The notes under the pieces were generated by a model that saw nothing but the letters and a program-made list of their open reading frames with translations, was not told where the DNA came from and ran no database searches. DNA of 11,946 nucleotides from an uncultured Roseburia sp. GTDB lineage: Bacteria; Bacillota; Clostridia; Lachnospirales; Lachnospiraceae. Both the position numbers and the translations under genes were made by a program. This document shows, in pieces, positions 1 to 5,971 of the stretch. Position 1 is the stretch's first letter; every line of letters starts with the position of its first letter. Location of the stretch: the NCBI GenBank assembly GCA_900548205.1, contig URJS01000077.1, forward strand, positions 1 to 11,946. Direction: 5' to 3'.

Positions 1-75
1 TATCATTTTGGTGCAAGCGTGATTCATGGGCAGCGTAGCAATATTTTGCGCTTACCTCAAATTAATGGAATGTGA
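1..75 (+). CDS. Possible C-terminal end of an upstream gene (partial)
   Basis: From base 1 an open frame of 24 codons runs to a TGA at 73-75. The peptide ends in NILRLPQINGM. Its stop overlaps the ATG at 65 of the next gene, an arrangement typical of translationally coupled genes. The piece is too short to identify or to separate from chance, and its start lies outside the window. Confidence 0.25.
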   Translation, partial: YHFGASVIHGQRSNILRLPQINGM

Positions 76-460
76 TAGTGGTTTAAAAGATATATTAAAG
101 GAATTCACGCCTATCATTTCAGTTATATTAACTGTATTTATAACGATTATCATAGCGCTTACAAGCAGTATCTATGGTATATATCCTCCCAATATAGATA
201 TGCAGTCAGTAGATGAATTCGCAGAAATTATAGGAAGTAGTTTATTTGAGTTGTATGGCGGGATTTTAAAGTTTTATATAGCATTTACATTTTTATATAT
301 GCTATGTATTTTAATTCATAAATGCATTGACAGAAACCGATTATTAAGAAGAACTAGAAAGAAAGTATATTATGAGGAACTACTAGAAATTTTAAAGATA
401 GAAATGACTAAAAGAAGCAATGAGGGAAAAGAGATCGGGCAAAGCATTCGCACGCAGTAG
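65..460 (+). CDS. Hypothetical small two-helix membrane protein
   Basis: I do not recognise this 131-residue protein. It has two hydrophobic helices, about residues 16-39 and 63-85. An acidic loop lies between them and a strongly basic stretch (about 88-100) follows the second helix, so a membrane hairpin with both ends inside the cell is likely. The C-terminal 45 residues are charged and probably helical. The same frame extends to an ATG at 26 just after an in-frame TGA at 20-22, but neither start has a convincing ribosome binding site. I prefer 65 because it overlaps the stop of the frame ending at 75, suggesting coupled translation. The DNA is much richer in A and T than the genes after base 1300, and it lies downstream of a tRNA 3' end, so it may belong to a mobile or accessory region. 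Function unknown. Confidence 0.45.
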   Translation: MECDSGLKDILKEFTPIISVILTVFITIIIALTSSIYGIYPPNIDMQSVDEFAEIIGSSLFELYGGILKFYIAFTFLYMLCILIHKCIDRNRLLRRTRKKVYYEELLEILKIEMTKRSNEGKEIGQSIRTQ

Positions 461-739
461 TCTGTTCTGTTGTGTGAGTTTCTGCACATCTTCGGTAAGG
501 CGAATGCATGTATCTGGCGTCTGGGTACCTGGTTCCGGACCCAGGCGGGTATCTTTGGCGTGTTTATTCTGATTGTCTTATTCTGATTGTAAAGAGTATC
601 TATATTGATCCCGCATTTCTTTCGCTTCCTTGCGAAAATCGATCTTTTTACCCGGTATACTGCATCACTCACATTTTACATAATGACTTGCCTGAATTTC
701 CACCTGCTGCGTTGGCGTCAATCGATGATACCTCCGCAT
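392..739 (-). pseudogene. Possible decayed minus-strand coding frame
   Basis: Reading leftward from an ATG at 739, preceded by a GGAGG about 9 bases upstream, one frame gives hydrophilic, protein-like sequence interrupted by a TGA at 665-667 and a TAA at 578-580 before ending at a TAA at 392-394. Segments such as KIDFRKEAKEMRDQYRYSL and LTEDVQKLTQQNRLLRAN look like remnants of a charged or coiled-coil protein. A further protein-like stretch in another minus frame lies upstream, around 770-870. No family can be named, and the frame overlaps the 3' end of the preceding plus-strand gene. It could be chance. Confidence 0.22.
564..590. repeat. Tandem duplication of 13 bases
   Basis: TTATTCTGATTGT occurs at 564-576 and again at 578-590, separated by one base, giving two copies with a 14-base period. 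It is probably a local replication-slippage product. Confidence 0.6.
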
Positions 740-921
740 CGCTTCATTCCTCCGCCTTACAGGCTGAAAATTCATTCTGCGCCATTATGCTGAAAGCGAA
801 CGAGACAGTACACTGGTTTCACATCCTGAATTTTGAATTCCTTGTCATAAATTTTTTCTGTATGACTTTTTATAAATCAGGGAAGCAGAGTTGTGAGCAA
901 TTCTGATACAAGACCAGCCCT

Positions 922-998
922 TTCATGACAAAATTCACGCCCCCAAATGCGTTTAAAACTCAAAAATTACGTTTTTATGTGACAAATTCATGACAAAA
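922..998. repeat. 12-base direct repeat beside the tRNA
   Basis: TTCATGACAAAA occurs at 922-933 and again at 987-998, 65 bases apart; a related GTGACAAATT lies at about 979. The second copy overlaps the T-tract of the tRNA terminator when read on the minus strand. It may be coincidence, a protein-binding repeat, or a scar of an integration event near the tRNA 3' end. Confidence 0.45.
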
Positions 999-1048
999 AA
1001 TAATCGCCGAAAACCCTTGATTTTATAATGAAATCATTGGTTTTCGGC
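995..1048 (-). terminator. Rho-independent terminator of the tRNA-Ser gene
   Basis: On the minus strand, GCCGAAAACC pairs perfectly with GGTTTTCGGC (outer arms 1039-1048 and 1006-1015). A 2x2 internal loop and a further 6-bp stem around a 7-base loop follow. The hairpin is followed by GATTATTTTTTG. It starts 14 bases beyond the tRNA 3' end, as expected for that gene. Confidence 0.85.
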
Positions 1049-1061
1049 TATTTTCATGCAG

Positions 1062-1147
1062 CGGAGACGGCGGGATTCGAACCCGCGTGCCCCGGAGGGC
1101 CAACGCATTTCGAGTGCGCCCCGTTATGACCGCTTCGATACGTCTCC
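1062..1147 (-). tRNA. tRNA-Ser, anticodon CGA
   Basis: Read on the minus strand, this 86-base sequence folds as a class II tRNA. The acceptor arms GGAGACG and CGTCTCC pair over 7 bp. The anticodon stem encloses the loop CTCGAAA with anticodon CGA, which reads UCG serine codons. A long variable arm (pairing GCCC with GGGC) is typical of serine tRNAs. The T arm is GCGGG, loop TTCGAAT, CCCGC. The discriminator base is G, as usual for tRNA-Ser. The 3' CCA is not encoded (CTG follows), so it must be added enzymatically. It has its own promoter and terminator and is divergent from pfk. Confidence 0.95.
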
Positions 1148-1189
1148 GGATTCTTGACTGTGATATGCACTGTCAGAAAATACTATCCT

Positions 1190-1217
1190 ATTATAACACA
1201 GTTTTTGTAATTTGCAA
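1190..1217 (-). promoter_or_regulatory. Promoter of tRNA-Ser
   Basis: On the minus strand a -35 TTGCAA (1212-1217) is followed after 16 bases by a perfect -10 TATAAT (1190-1195), with a TG just upstream of the -10. Transcription would start about 35 bases before the tRNA 5' end. Confidence 0.75.
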
Positions 1218-1275
1218 GCAAAGAAAAATGAGAAACATATTTTTCATACTATGTTCTAAAATCAGCCATACTATA

Positions 1276-1304
1276 TTGAAAAAAGGCGTTGAAAAGAGTA
1301 AAAT
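1276..1304 (+). promoter_or_regulatory. Promoter of the pfk-dnaX transcript
   Basis: TTGAAA (1276-1281) and TAAAAT (1299-1304) are separated by exactly 17 bases, a good sigma-A type match. The expected transcript start near 1311 leaves a leader of about 30 bases before the pfk start. Confidence 0.7.
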
Positions 1305-1327
1305 TTTAGGATAGGGACAGAAACAAT

Positions 1328-1334
1328 AGGAGGA
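1328..1334 (+). promoter_or_regulatory. Ribosome binding site that fixes the pfk start
   Basis: AGGAGGA lies 7 bases before the ATG at 1342 but only 1 base before the ATG at 1336. The spacing, and the MKRIGLLTSGGD start typical of the family, select 1342. Confidence 0.85.
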
Positions 1335-1341
1335 AATGCAG

Positions 1342-2415
1342 ATGAAACGAATCGGATTATTGACAAGCGGCGGAGATTGTCAGGCATTAAATGCAGCGAT
1401 GCGCGGTGTGGTAAAGGGACTGAGCAAAAATGTAGACGAGCTGGAGGTCTATGGGTTTTTAAACGGCTATAAGGGATTGATCTACAGTGATTACAGGCTG
1501 TTGACGTCGTCAGATTTTTCGGGCATTCTCACAAAGGGCGGCACGATCTTAGGCTCGTCGAGACAGCCGTTTAAGCAGATGCGCGTGCCGGACGAGAAGG
1601 GGCTGGATAAGGTAGAGGCGATGAAGCAGACCTATTACAAGCTAAAGCTTGACTGTCTTGTGATCCTCGGAGGCAACGGAACACAAAAGACGGCAAATCT
1701 TCTGAGGGAGGAGGGACTTAACATCATTCATCTTCCCAAAACGATCGATAATGATATTTACGGAACAGATGTCACCTTTGGTTTTCAAAGCGCGATCAAT
1801 ATCGCGACGGATGCCATCGACTGTATTCATACGACGGCAGCTTCTCACAACCGTGTGTTTATCGTAGAGGTTATGGGGCATAAGGTTGGCTGGCTGACAT
1901 TATATGCAGGAATTGCGGGCGGCGCTGATATTATTTTGCTCCCGGAGATTCCCTATGATATTAAAAAGGTAGCCGAAGCAATCGACAAGCGCACGCAGGC
2001 GGGAAAAGGATTTACGATACTCGCGGTTGCGGAGGGCGCGATCTCCAAAGAGGACGCGGCGCTTTCCAAGAAGGAATACAAAGAAAAGGTGGCGAAGCGG
2101 AAGTATCCCTCTGTCTCCTATGAGATTGCGGCAAAGCTTTCCGAGCAGACAGGCGTTGAGGTTCGCGTGACGGTGCCGGGACATACACAGCGGGGCGGCA
2201 GTCCTTGTCCATATGACAGAGTGCTGTGCACGAGACTTGGTTCGGCGGCTGCGAAGGCAATTATGGATGAGGACTACGGCTATATGATCGGAATGGTCAA
2301 CGGAAAGACAAAACGGATACCGCTGGGAGAGGTGGCAGGAAAGCTGAAAATGGTAGACCCCGACAGCCAGATGATCAAGGAGGCTAAGCGCATCGGGATC
2401 AGCTTCGGCGATTAA
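1342..2415 (+). CDS. pfkA: 6-phosphofructokinase (group III-like, ATP or PPi donor uncertain)
   Basis: This 357-residue enzyme phosphorylates fructose 6-phosphate to fructose 1,6-bisphosphate, the committing step of glycolysis, in the cytoplasm. Visible motifs are the N-terminal phosphate loop region LTSGGDCQALNA (about 7-18), GGNG at 110-113, the catalytic PKTIDND at 132-138, the substrate loop MGHKVGWLT at 178-186 and the C-terminal GHTQRGGSP at 280-288. Gly113 corresponds to the residue (Gly104 in E. coli PfkA) that favours ATP. Lys133 corresponds to the residue (124) that is lysine in PPi-dependent enzymes. Asn112 replaces the usual Mg-binding Asp of GGDG. The mix points to the intermediate group III, so the phosphate donor cannot be settled by reading. 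It is the first gene of a probable operon; dnaX starts 31 bases after it. The preferred start is the ATG with the well-spaced AGGAGGA. Confidence 0.93.
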   Translation: MKRIGLLTSGGDCQALNAAMRGVVKGLSKNVDELEVYGFLNGYKGLIYSDYRLLTSSDFSGILTKGGTILGSSRQPFKQMRVPDEKGLDKVEAMKQTYYKLKLDCLVILGGNGTQKTANLLREEGLNIIHLPKTIDNDIYGTDVTFGFQSAINIATDAIDCIHTTAASHNRVFIVEVMGHKVGWLTLYAGIAGGADIILLPEIPYDIKKVAEAIDKRTQAGKGFTILAVAEGAISKEDAALSKKEYKEKVAKRKYPSVSYEIAAKLSEQTGVEVRVTVPGHTQRGGSPCPYDRVLCTRLGSAAAKAIMDEDYGYMIGMVNGKTKRIPLGEVAGKLKMVDPDSQMIKEAKRIGISFGD

Positions 2416-2446
2416 CGCGGCAGCGGTAAACAGAGAGGAAGGAAGC

Positions 2447-4024
2447 ATGTCATATACGGCATTATATCGGAAGTTCCGTCCACAGGAATTTTCGGATGTA
2501 AAAGGGCAGGAGCATATTGTTACAACATTGAAGAACCAGATAAAGGCAGAGCGCATCGGACATGCTTACCTCTTTTGCGGAACAAGAGGAACGGGAAAGA
2601 CCACGATTGCAAAGATTTTTGCGAAAGCAGTCAACTGTGAGCGCCCCGTGGACGGCAGTCCCTGCGGGGAGTGCGCAGCCTGCCGGGCGATCACGGCGGG
2701 AAACTCCATGAATGTCATAGAAATTGATGCGGCATCCAATAACGGGGTCGATAATATCAGACAGATCCGTGAGGAGGTGGAGTACCGTCCGACGGAGGGC
2801 AGATATAAGGTCTATATCATTGACGAGGTACATATGCTTTCGATCGGAGCATTCAACGCCTTACTGAAAACGCTTGAGGAGCCGCCGTCTTACGTTATTT
2901 TTATTTTGGCGACTACGGAGGCGCATAAGATACCGATCACGATTTTATCGAGATGTCAGAGGTATGATTTCCGGCGTATCTCCATTGACACGATTTCAGA
3001 TCGTCTGATGGAGCTGCTTGAGGAGGAGCAGATTGAGGCGGAGGAAAAGGCAGTACGCTATATTGCAAAGGCGGGAGACGGCTCTATGCGCGACGCGCTC
3101 AGTCTGTTGGACCAGTGCATCGCGTTTTATCTGGGACAAGAGCTTACCTACGATAAGGTGTTAAAAGCGCTTGGGGCAATCGACACGGAGGTGTTCAGCC
3201 GGCTGCTCCGGCAGATCCTTGAAAAAAATGTCACACAGGCGATAAAAATGCTTGAAGAAATTGTGATCGAGGGCAGAGAGCTGGGGCAGTTTGTTACAGA
3301 TTTTACATGGTATCTGCGGAATCTCATGCTCGTGCAGAGTGCGGACGATATGGAGGAGGCGCTTGATATTTCGGCGGAAAATCTGGCTCTTTTAAAAGAG
3401 GAGGCGCAGTTGATCGACGCGGGCACACTTATGCGCTATATCCGTATTTTTTCAGAACTTGGCAGTCAGATAAAATATGCGTCACAGAAACGAATCTTAA
3501 TAGAAATCGCAGTCATAAAATTGTGCAGACCGGAGATGGAAAAGGACTACGCTTCGCTGGTCGACCGGATGAACAGTCTGGAAAAAAAGCTGGAAAGCGG
3601 TGTGGTTGTGACGTCGCAGCAGAACACGACAGGAGCAGGGGGAACAGCGGCGGGCACTGGGCAGCCGGCGGTAAAGGCAGAGCTTCCGAAAGCAGTGCCA
3701 GAGGACGTCAGGCAGGTGATCGCAGGCTGGAGCGGTATTATTTCGCAGCTTAGCGGAGCGACAAGAACCTATTTAAAGAAAGCAGTCCGCTCGCTTGGCG
3801 CAAACGGTTCGCTTCTGCTGGTATTTGACGATCCCAACGCATATACTTATCTGGAGTCAAATCGTTCCGGGTGCCAGGAGGAATTAAAAGAAGCGGTAGC
3901 GGAGCGCATCGGAAAAGAGATGGAGATTCAATTCCAATTAAATGAGAGCGGGCAGCCGGGCAGTGAGATTTATCCTGATCTTGGGGCTTTGATCCAATTT
4001 GAAATTGAGGAGGAGGACTTCTGA
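2447..4024 (+). CDS. dnaX: DNA polymerase III subunits gamma and tau (clamp loader ATPase)
   Basis: This 525-residue protein is the clamp-loader ATPase, which opens and loads the sliding clamp and, in the tau form, tethers the polymerase. The AAA+ core is complete: Walker A GTRGTGKT at 45-52, four zinc-binding cysteines at 64, 73, 76 and 79, Walker B IIDEVH at 124-129, sensor I ATTE at 155-158, the SRC motif with arginine finger at 168-170, and sensor II GDGSMRDALS at 210-219. The collar domain follows to about 370. After a Ser/Thr/Gly/Ala-rich linker (about 385-415), a C-terminal domain of about 110 residues ends in an acidic tail. A GAGAGGAAGGA sequence precedes the ATG. The gene follows pfk by 31 bases and precedes ybaB and recR, the classic dnaX-ybaB-recR order. 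A slippery heptamer at codons 379-381 is described separately. Confidence 0.97.
   Translation: MSYTALYRKFRPQEFSDVKGQEHIVTTLKNQIKAERIGHAYLFCGTRGTGKTTIAKIFAKAVNCERPVDGSPCGECAACRAITAGNSMNVIEIDAASNNGVDNIRQIREEVEYRPTEGRYKVYIIDEVHMLSIGAFNALLKTLEEPPSYVIFILATTEAHKIPITILSRCQRYDFRRISIDTISDRLMELLEEEQIEAEEKAVRYIAKAGDGSMRDALSLLDQCIAFYLGQELTYDKVLKALGAIDTEVFSRLLRQILEKNVTQAIKMLEEIVIEGRELGQFVTDFTWYLRNLMLVQSADDMEEALDISAENLALLKEEAQLIDAGTLMRYIRIFSELGSQIKYASQKRILIEIAVIKLCRPEMEKDYASLVDRMNSLEKKLESGVVVTSQQNTTGAGGTAAGTGQPAVKAELPKAVPEDVRQVIAGWSGIISQLSGATRTYLKKAVRSLGANGSLLLVFDDPNAYTYLESNRSGCQEELKEAVAERIGKEMEIQFQLNESGQPGSEIYPDLGALIQFEIEEEDF
3583..3589 (+). other. dnaX: Candidate slippery heptamer A AAA AAG in dnaX
   Basis: A run of seven A followed by G is read in the zero frame as GAA AAA AAG (Glu379-Lys380-Lys381), which places the heptamer A AAA AAG in the phase used for -1 frameshifting in E. 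coli dnaX. It lies just after the collar domain and before the linker. A -1 shift would add about 54 new residues and stop at 3751-3753. A shift to the other frame, for example by polymerase slippage on the A-run, would stop at TGA 3609-3611. I see no strong upstream Shine-Dalgarno-like stimulator and no clear downstream stem. Confidence 0.4.
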
Positions 4025-4031
4025 TGTGGGA

Positions 4032-4060
4032 TTGACGGAACGCAAAATATCCGTTACAAT
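4032..4060 (+). promoter_or_regulatory. Probable internal promoter before ybaB-recR
   Basis: In the 75-base gap after dnaX, TTGACG (4032-4037) and TACAAT (4055-4060) are separated by 17 bases. Transcription would begin near 4067, about 33 bases before the ybaB start, allowing ybaB and recR to be expressed apart from pfk-dnaX. Confidence 0.6.
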
Positions 4061-4099
4061 CGACAGGTATGACAGCAGAGATTTAGGAGGAAGGAAGCG

Positions 4100-4450
4100 A
4101 TGGCAAAAAGAGGCGGTTTTCCGGGCGGTATGCCGGGAAATATGAATAATCTTATGAAGCAGGCGCAAAAAATGCAGCGCCAGATGGAAGAAGCGCAAAA
4201 GGAGCTTGAGGAGAAGGAGGTAACTGCCGCAGCCGGAGGAGGCGCGGTAGAGATTACGGTATCCGGCAAGCATGAGATAGTAAAAGTCAAGATTTCACCG
4301 GAGGTTGTAGACCCGGATGATGTAGAGATGCTGGAGGATTTGATCATGGCAGCCGCCAATGAGGCATATCGTGAGCTGGATGAGTTTTCTGCAAATTCGA
4401 TGTCTAAGATTACCGGCGGAATGGGCGGCTTAGGAGGGCTTCCGTTCTAG
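4100..4450 (+). CDS. ybaB: YbaB/EbfC family nucleoid-associated protein
   Basis: The 116-residue product matches the family in length and layout. It has a Gly/Met/Pro-rich N-terminus, then a helix with NNLMKQAQKMQRQMEEAQKE (about 16-35) that forms the dimer hairpin. A beta-rich core follows, containing GGGAVEITVSGKHEIVKVKI (about 46-65), and then the VVDPDDVEMLEDLIMAAANEA helix region (about 69-89). The C-terminus is glycine-rich. Family members are small dimeric DNA-binding proteins that associate with the nucleoid; their exact role, often linked to recombination, is unsettled. AGGAGG at 4085-4090 precedes the ATG by 9 bases. It sits between dnaX and recR, its conserved position in many bacteria, and ends 13 bases before recR. 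Confidence 0.95.
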   Translation: MAKRGGFPGGMPGNMNNLMKQAQKMQRQMEEAQKELEEKEVTAAAGGGAVEITVSGKHEIVKVKISPEVVDPDDVEMLEDLIMAAANEAYRELDEFSANSMSKITGGMGGLGGLPF

Positions 4451-4463
4451 GCGGAGGAGACAT

Positions 4464-5060
4464 ATGGACTACTACAGCAGACAGATCAGCAGATTAATAC
4501 AGGAGCTGTCAACGCTTCCGGGAATTGGAAGCAAATCTGCGCAGCGTTTGGCATTTCATATCCTGAATATGCCGCAGGAGCAGGTAAAGGACCTTGCGTC
4601 TGCGATCATAGACGCCAAAGAGAATGTGCGTTACTGCAAGGAGTGTTTTACCCTGACGGATGAAGAACTCTGCCCGATTTGCCGGGACGGAGCGCGCAAT
4701 CACAAGGTTATCATGGTCGTGGAAAATACGAGGGATCTTGCGGCATATGAAAAGACACAGAAATATGACGGCGTTTACCATGTGCTCCACGGCGCGATCT
4801 CCCCGATGCTTGGCATCGGTCCGGGAGATATTCGTCTCAAGGAGCTGATGCAGCGCCTTCAGCAGGAGGTTGACGAGGTGATTATTGCGACGAACTCAAG
4901 TCTTGAGGGAGAGACGACGGCGATGTATATCAGTAAGCTGATCAAGCCGACAGGGATCAAGGTGACAAGAATTGCCAGCGGCGTGCCGGTAGGCGGCGAT
5001 TTGGAATATATTGATGAGGTCACACTTCTGCGCGCCTTGGAAGGCAGGACAGAATTATAG
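4464..5060 (+). CDS. recR: Recombination mediator RecR
   Basis: This 198-residue protein has the normal RecR length. An N-terminal helix-hairpin-helix contains LPGIGSKSAQRLAFHIL (18-34). A zinc finger has cysteines at 58, 61, 70 and 73. The Toprim domain starts with VVENTRDL (85-92), includes ATNSSLEGETTA (142-153), and ends in the conserved GVPVGGDLEYID (173-184). RecR works with RecO and RecF to load RecA onto single-stranded gaps, in the RecFOR repair pathway. A GGAGGAG ribosome binding site (4453-4459) precedes the ATG. It is the third member of the dnaX-ybaB-recR cluster and is probably co-transcribed with ybaB from the promoter at 4032-4060. Confidence 0.97.
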   Translation: MDYYSRQISRLIQELSTLPGIGSKSAQRLAFHILNMPQEQVKDLASAIIDAKENVRYCKECFTLTDEELCPICRDGARNHKVIMVVENTRDLAAYEKTQKYDGVYHVLHGAISPMLGIGPGDIRLKELMQRLQQEVDEVIIATNSSLEGETTAMYISKLIKPTGIKVTRIASGVPVGGDLEYIDEVTLLRALEGRTEL

Positions 5061-5134
5061 AAAAGACGGAGCAGCTTTGCGATAAAGCGCGATTGCAAGG
5101 AAAAGGCTGGATACAGCAGAGAAAGGAATAAAAT

Positions 5135-5971
5135 ATGACGAATCTGGAACTCCAAAAAACAGCAAATGAAATCCGCAGGGGTATCATAACAGCGGTTCAT
5201 AGCGCGAAGGCAGGACATCCCGGCGGTTCACTCTCCGCCGCAGATATTTTTACTTATTTGTATTTTGAGGAACTGCATATCGATCCGGCAAATCCAAAGC
5301 TGGCAGACCGCGACCGTTTCGTGCTGTCGAAGGGCCATACTGCGCCGGGACTGTATGCGGCGCTTGCGGAGCGGGGATTTTTTCCGAAGGAGGACCTGGT
5401 GACATTCCGTCACACCGGTTCGTATTTGCAGGGACATCCCGATATGAAGCATATTCCTGGTGTGGATATGTCGAGCGGTTCCCTGGGACAGGGACTTTCT
5501 GCAGCAGTCGGTATGGCGGCGGCGGGCAAGCTTGATAAAAAAGATTACCGTGTCTATGCGCTTTGCGGTGACGGTGAGATTCAGGAGGGGCAGATCTGGG
5601 AGGCTGCAATGTGGGCAGGCTTCCGTCAGCTTGATAATCTGGTGGTGATCGTAGATAACAATAATCTTCAGATTGACGGCGCGGTGGACGAGGTATGCTC
5701 CCCATACCCGATCGATCGGAAGTTTGAGGCGTTTAATTTCCATGTAATTAATATTGATGGAAATGATTTTGACCAGATCCGCGATGCATTTTGTGAGGCA
5801 AGGCAGACAAAAGGCAGGCCAACTGCCATTATCGCAAAGACATTAAAGGGAAAAGGCGTTTCCTATATGGAAAATGCGGTGGATTGGCATGGAAAGGCGC
5901 CGAATGACGCCGAGTATGCGATTGCGATGGAAGAATTAGAAAGGGCAGGTGCAGCGTTATGTCAGAAATAA
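5135..5971 (+). CDS. tktA: Transketolase, N-terminal (TPP-binding) subunit
   Basis: This 278-residue protein equals the first third to half of a full-length transketolase, which moves two-carbon units between sugar phosphates in the non-oxidative pentose phosphate pathway using thiamine diphosphate. It contains the expected histidines in AGHPGGS (His28), KGH (His68) and GHP (His101), the GSLGQGLS loop (115-122) and the thiamine diphosphate/metal motif. That motif begins GDGEIQEGQ (145-153) and ends in VDNNN (173-177). The next gene supplies the remaining domains, so the two products should form one enzyme. It begins 74 bases after recR; the gap holds a small GCTTT/AAAGC hairpin near 5074-5088 without a T-tract and a weak GAAAGGA ribosome binding site. 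DXS-like enzymes are less likely because no isoprenoid-specific features are visible. Confidence 0.93.
   Translation: MTNLELQKTANEIRRGIITAVHSAKAGHPGGSLSAADIFTYLYFEELHIDPANPKLADRDRFVLSKGHTAPGLYAALAERGFFPKEDLVTFRHTGSYLQGHPDMKHIPGVDMSSGSLGQGLSAAVGMAAAGKLDKKDYRVYALCGDGEIQEGQIWEAAMWAGFRQLDNLVVIVDNNNLQIDGAVDEVCSPYPIDRKFEAFNFHVINIDGNDFDQIRDAFCEARQTKGRPTAIIAKTLKGKGVSYMENAVDWHGKAPNDAEYAIAMEELERAGAALCQK

Larger units (their letters stand above)
461..1005. other. Long stretch without a convincing gene
   Basis: No intact gene is supported here. A plus-strand frame at 508-906 (132 codons) has no ribosome binding site and a composition rich in Cys, Phe, Ser and Pro, unlike a normal bacterial protein. The stretch contains a short inverted repeat (CTGGGT at 521-526 with ACCCAG at 539-544), a tandem repeat at 564-590, a 12-base direct repeat at 922 and 987, and the broken minus-strand frame described separately. 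It reads as degraded or accessory DNA between the membrane protein gene and the tRNA. Confidence 0.5.

Noticed and set aside
508..906. Plus-strand open frame of 132 codons
   Set aside because: No ribosome binding site, odd composition rich in Cys, Phe and Pro, and overlap with protein-like minus-strand frames suggest chance.
1154..1186. Plus-strand promoter TTGACT...TACTAT
   Set aside because: The spacing is 21 bases, too long, and a well-spaced promoter for pfk lies nearer the gene.
1900..2556. Minus-strand open frame of 218 codons across pfk and the start of dnaX
   Set aside because: It lies antisense to two clearly recognised genes and has a His/Arg/Cys/Ser-rich composition typical of a shadow frame.
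4025..4099. Small RNA gene (such as SRP RNA) between dnaX and ybaB
   Set aside because: The gap is only 75 bases and holds a promoter and ribosome binding site, with no SRP-like fold.
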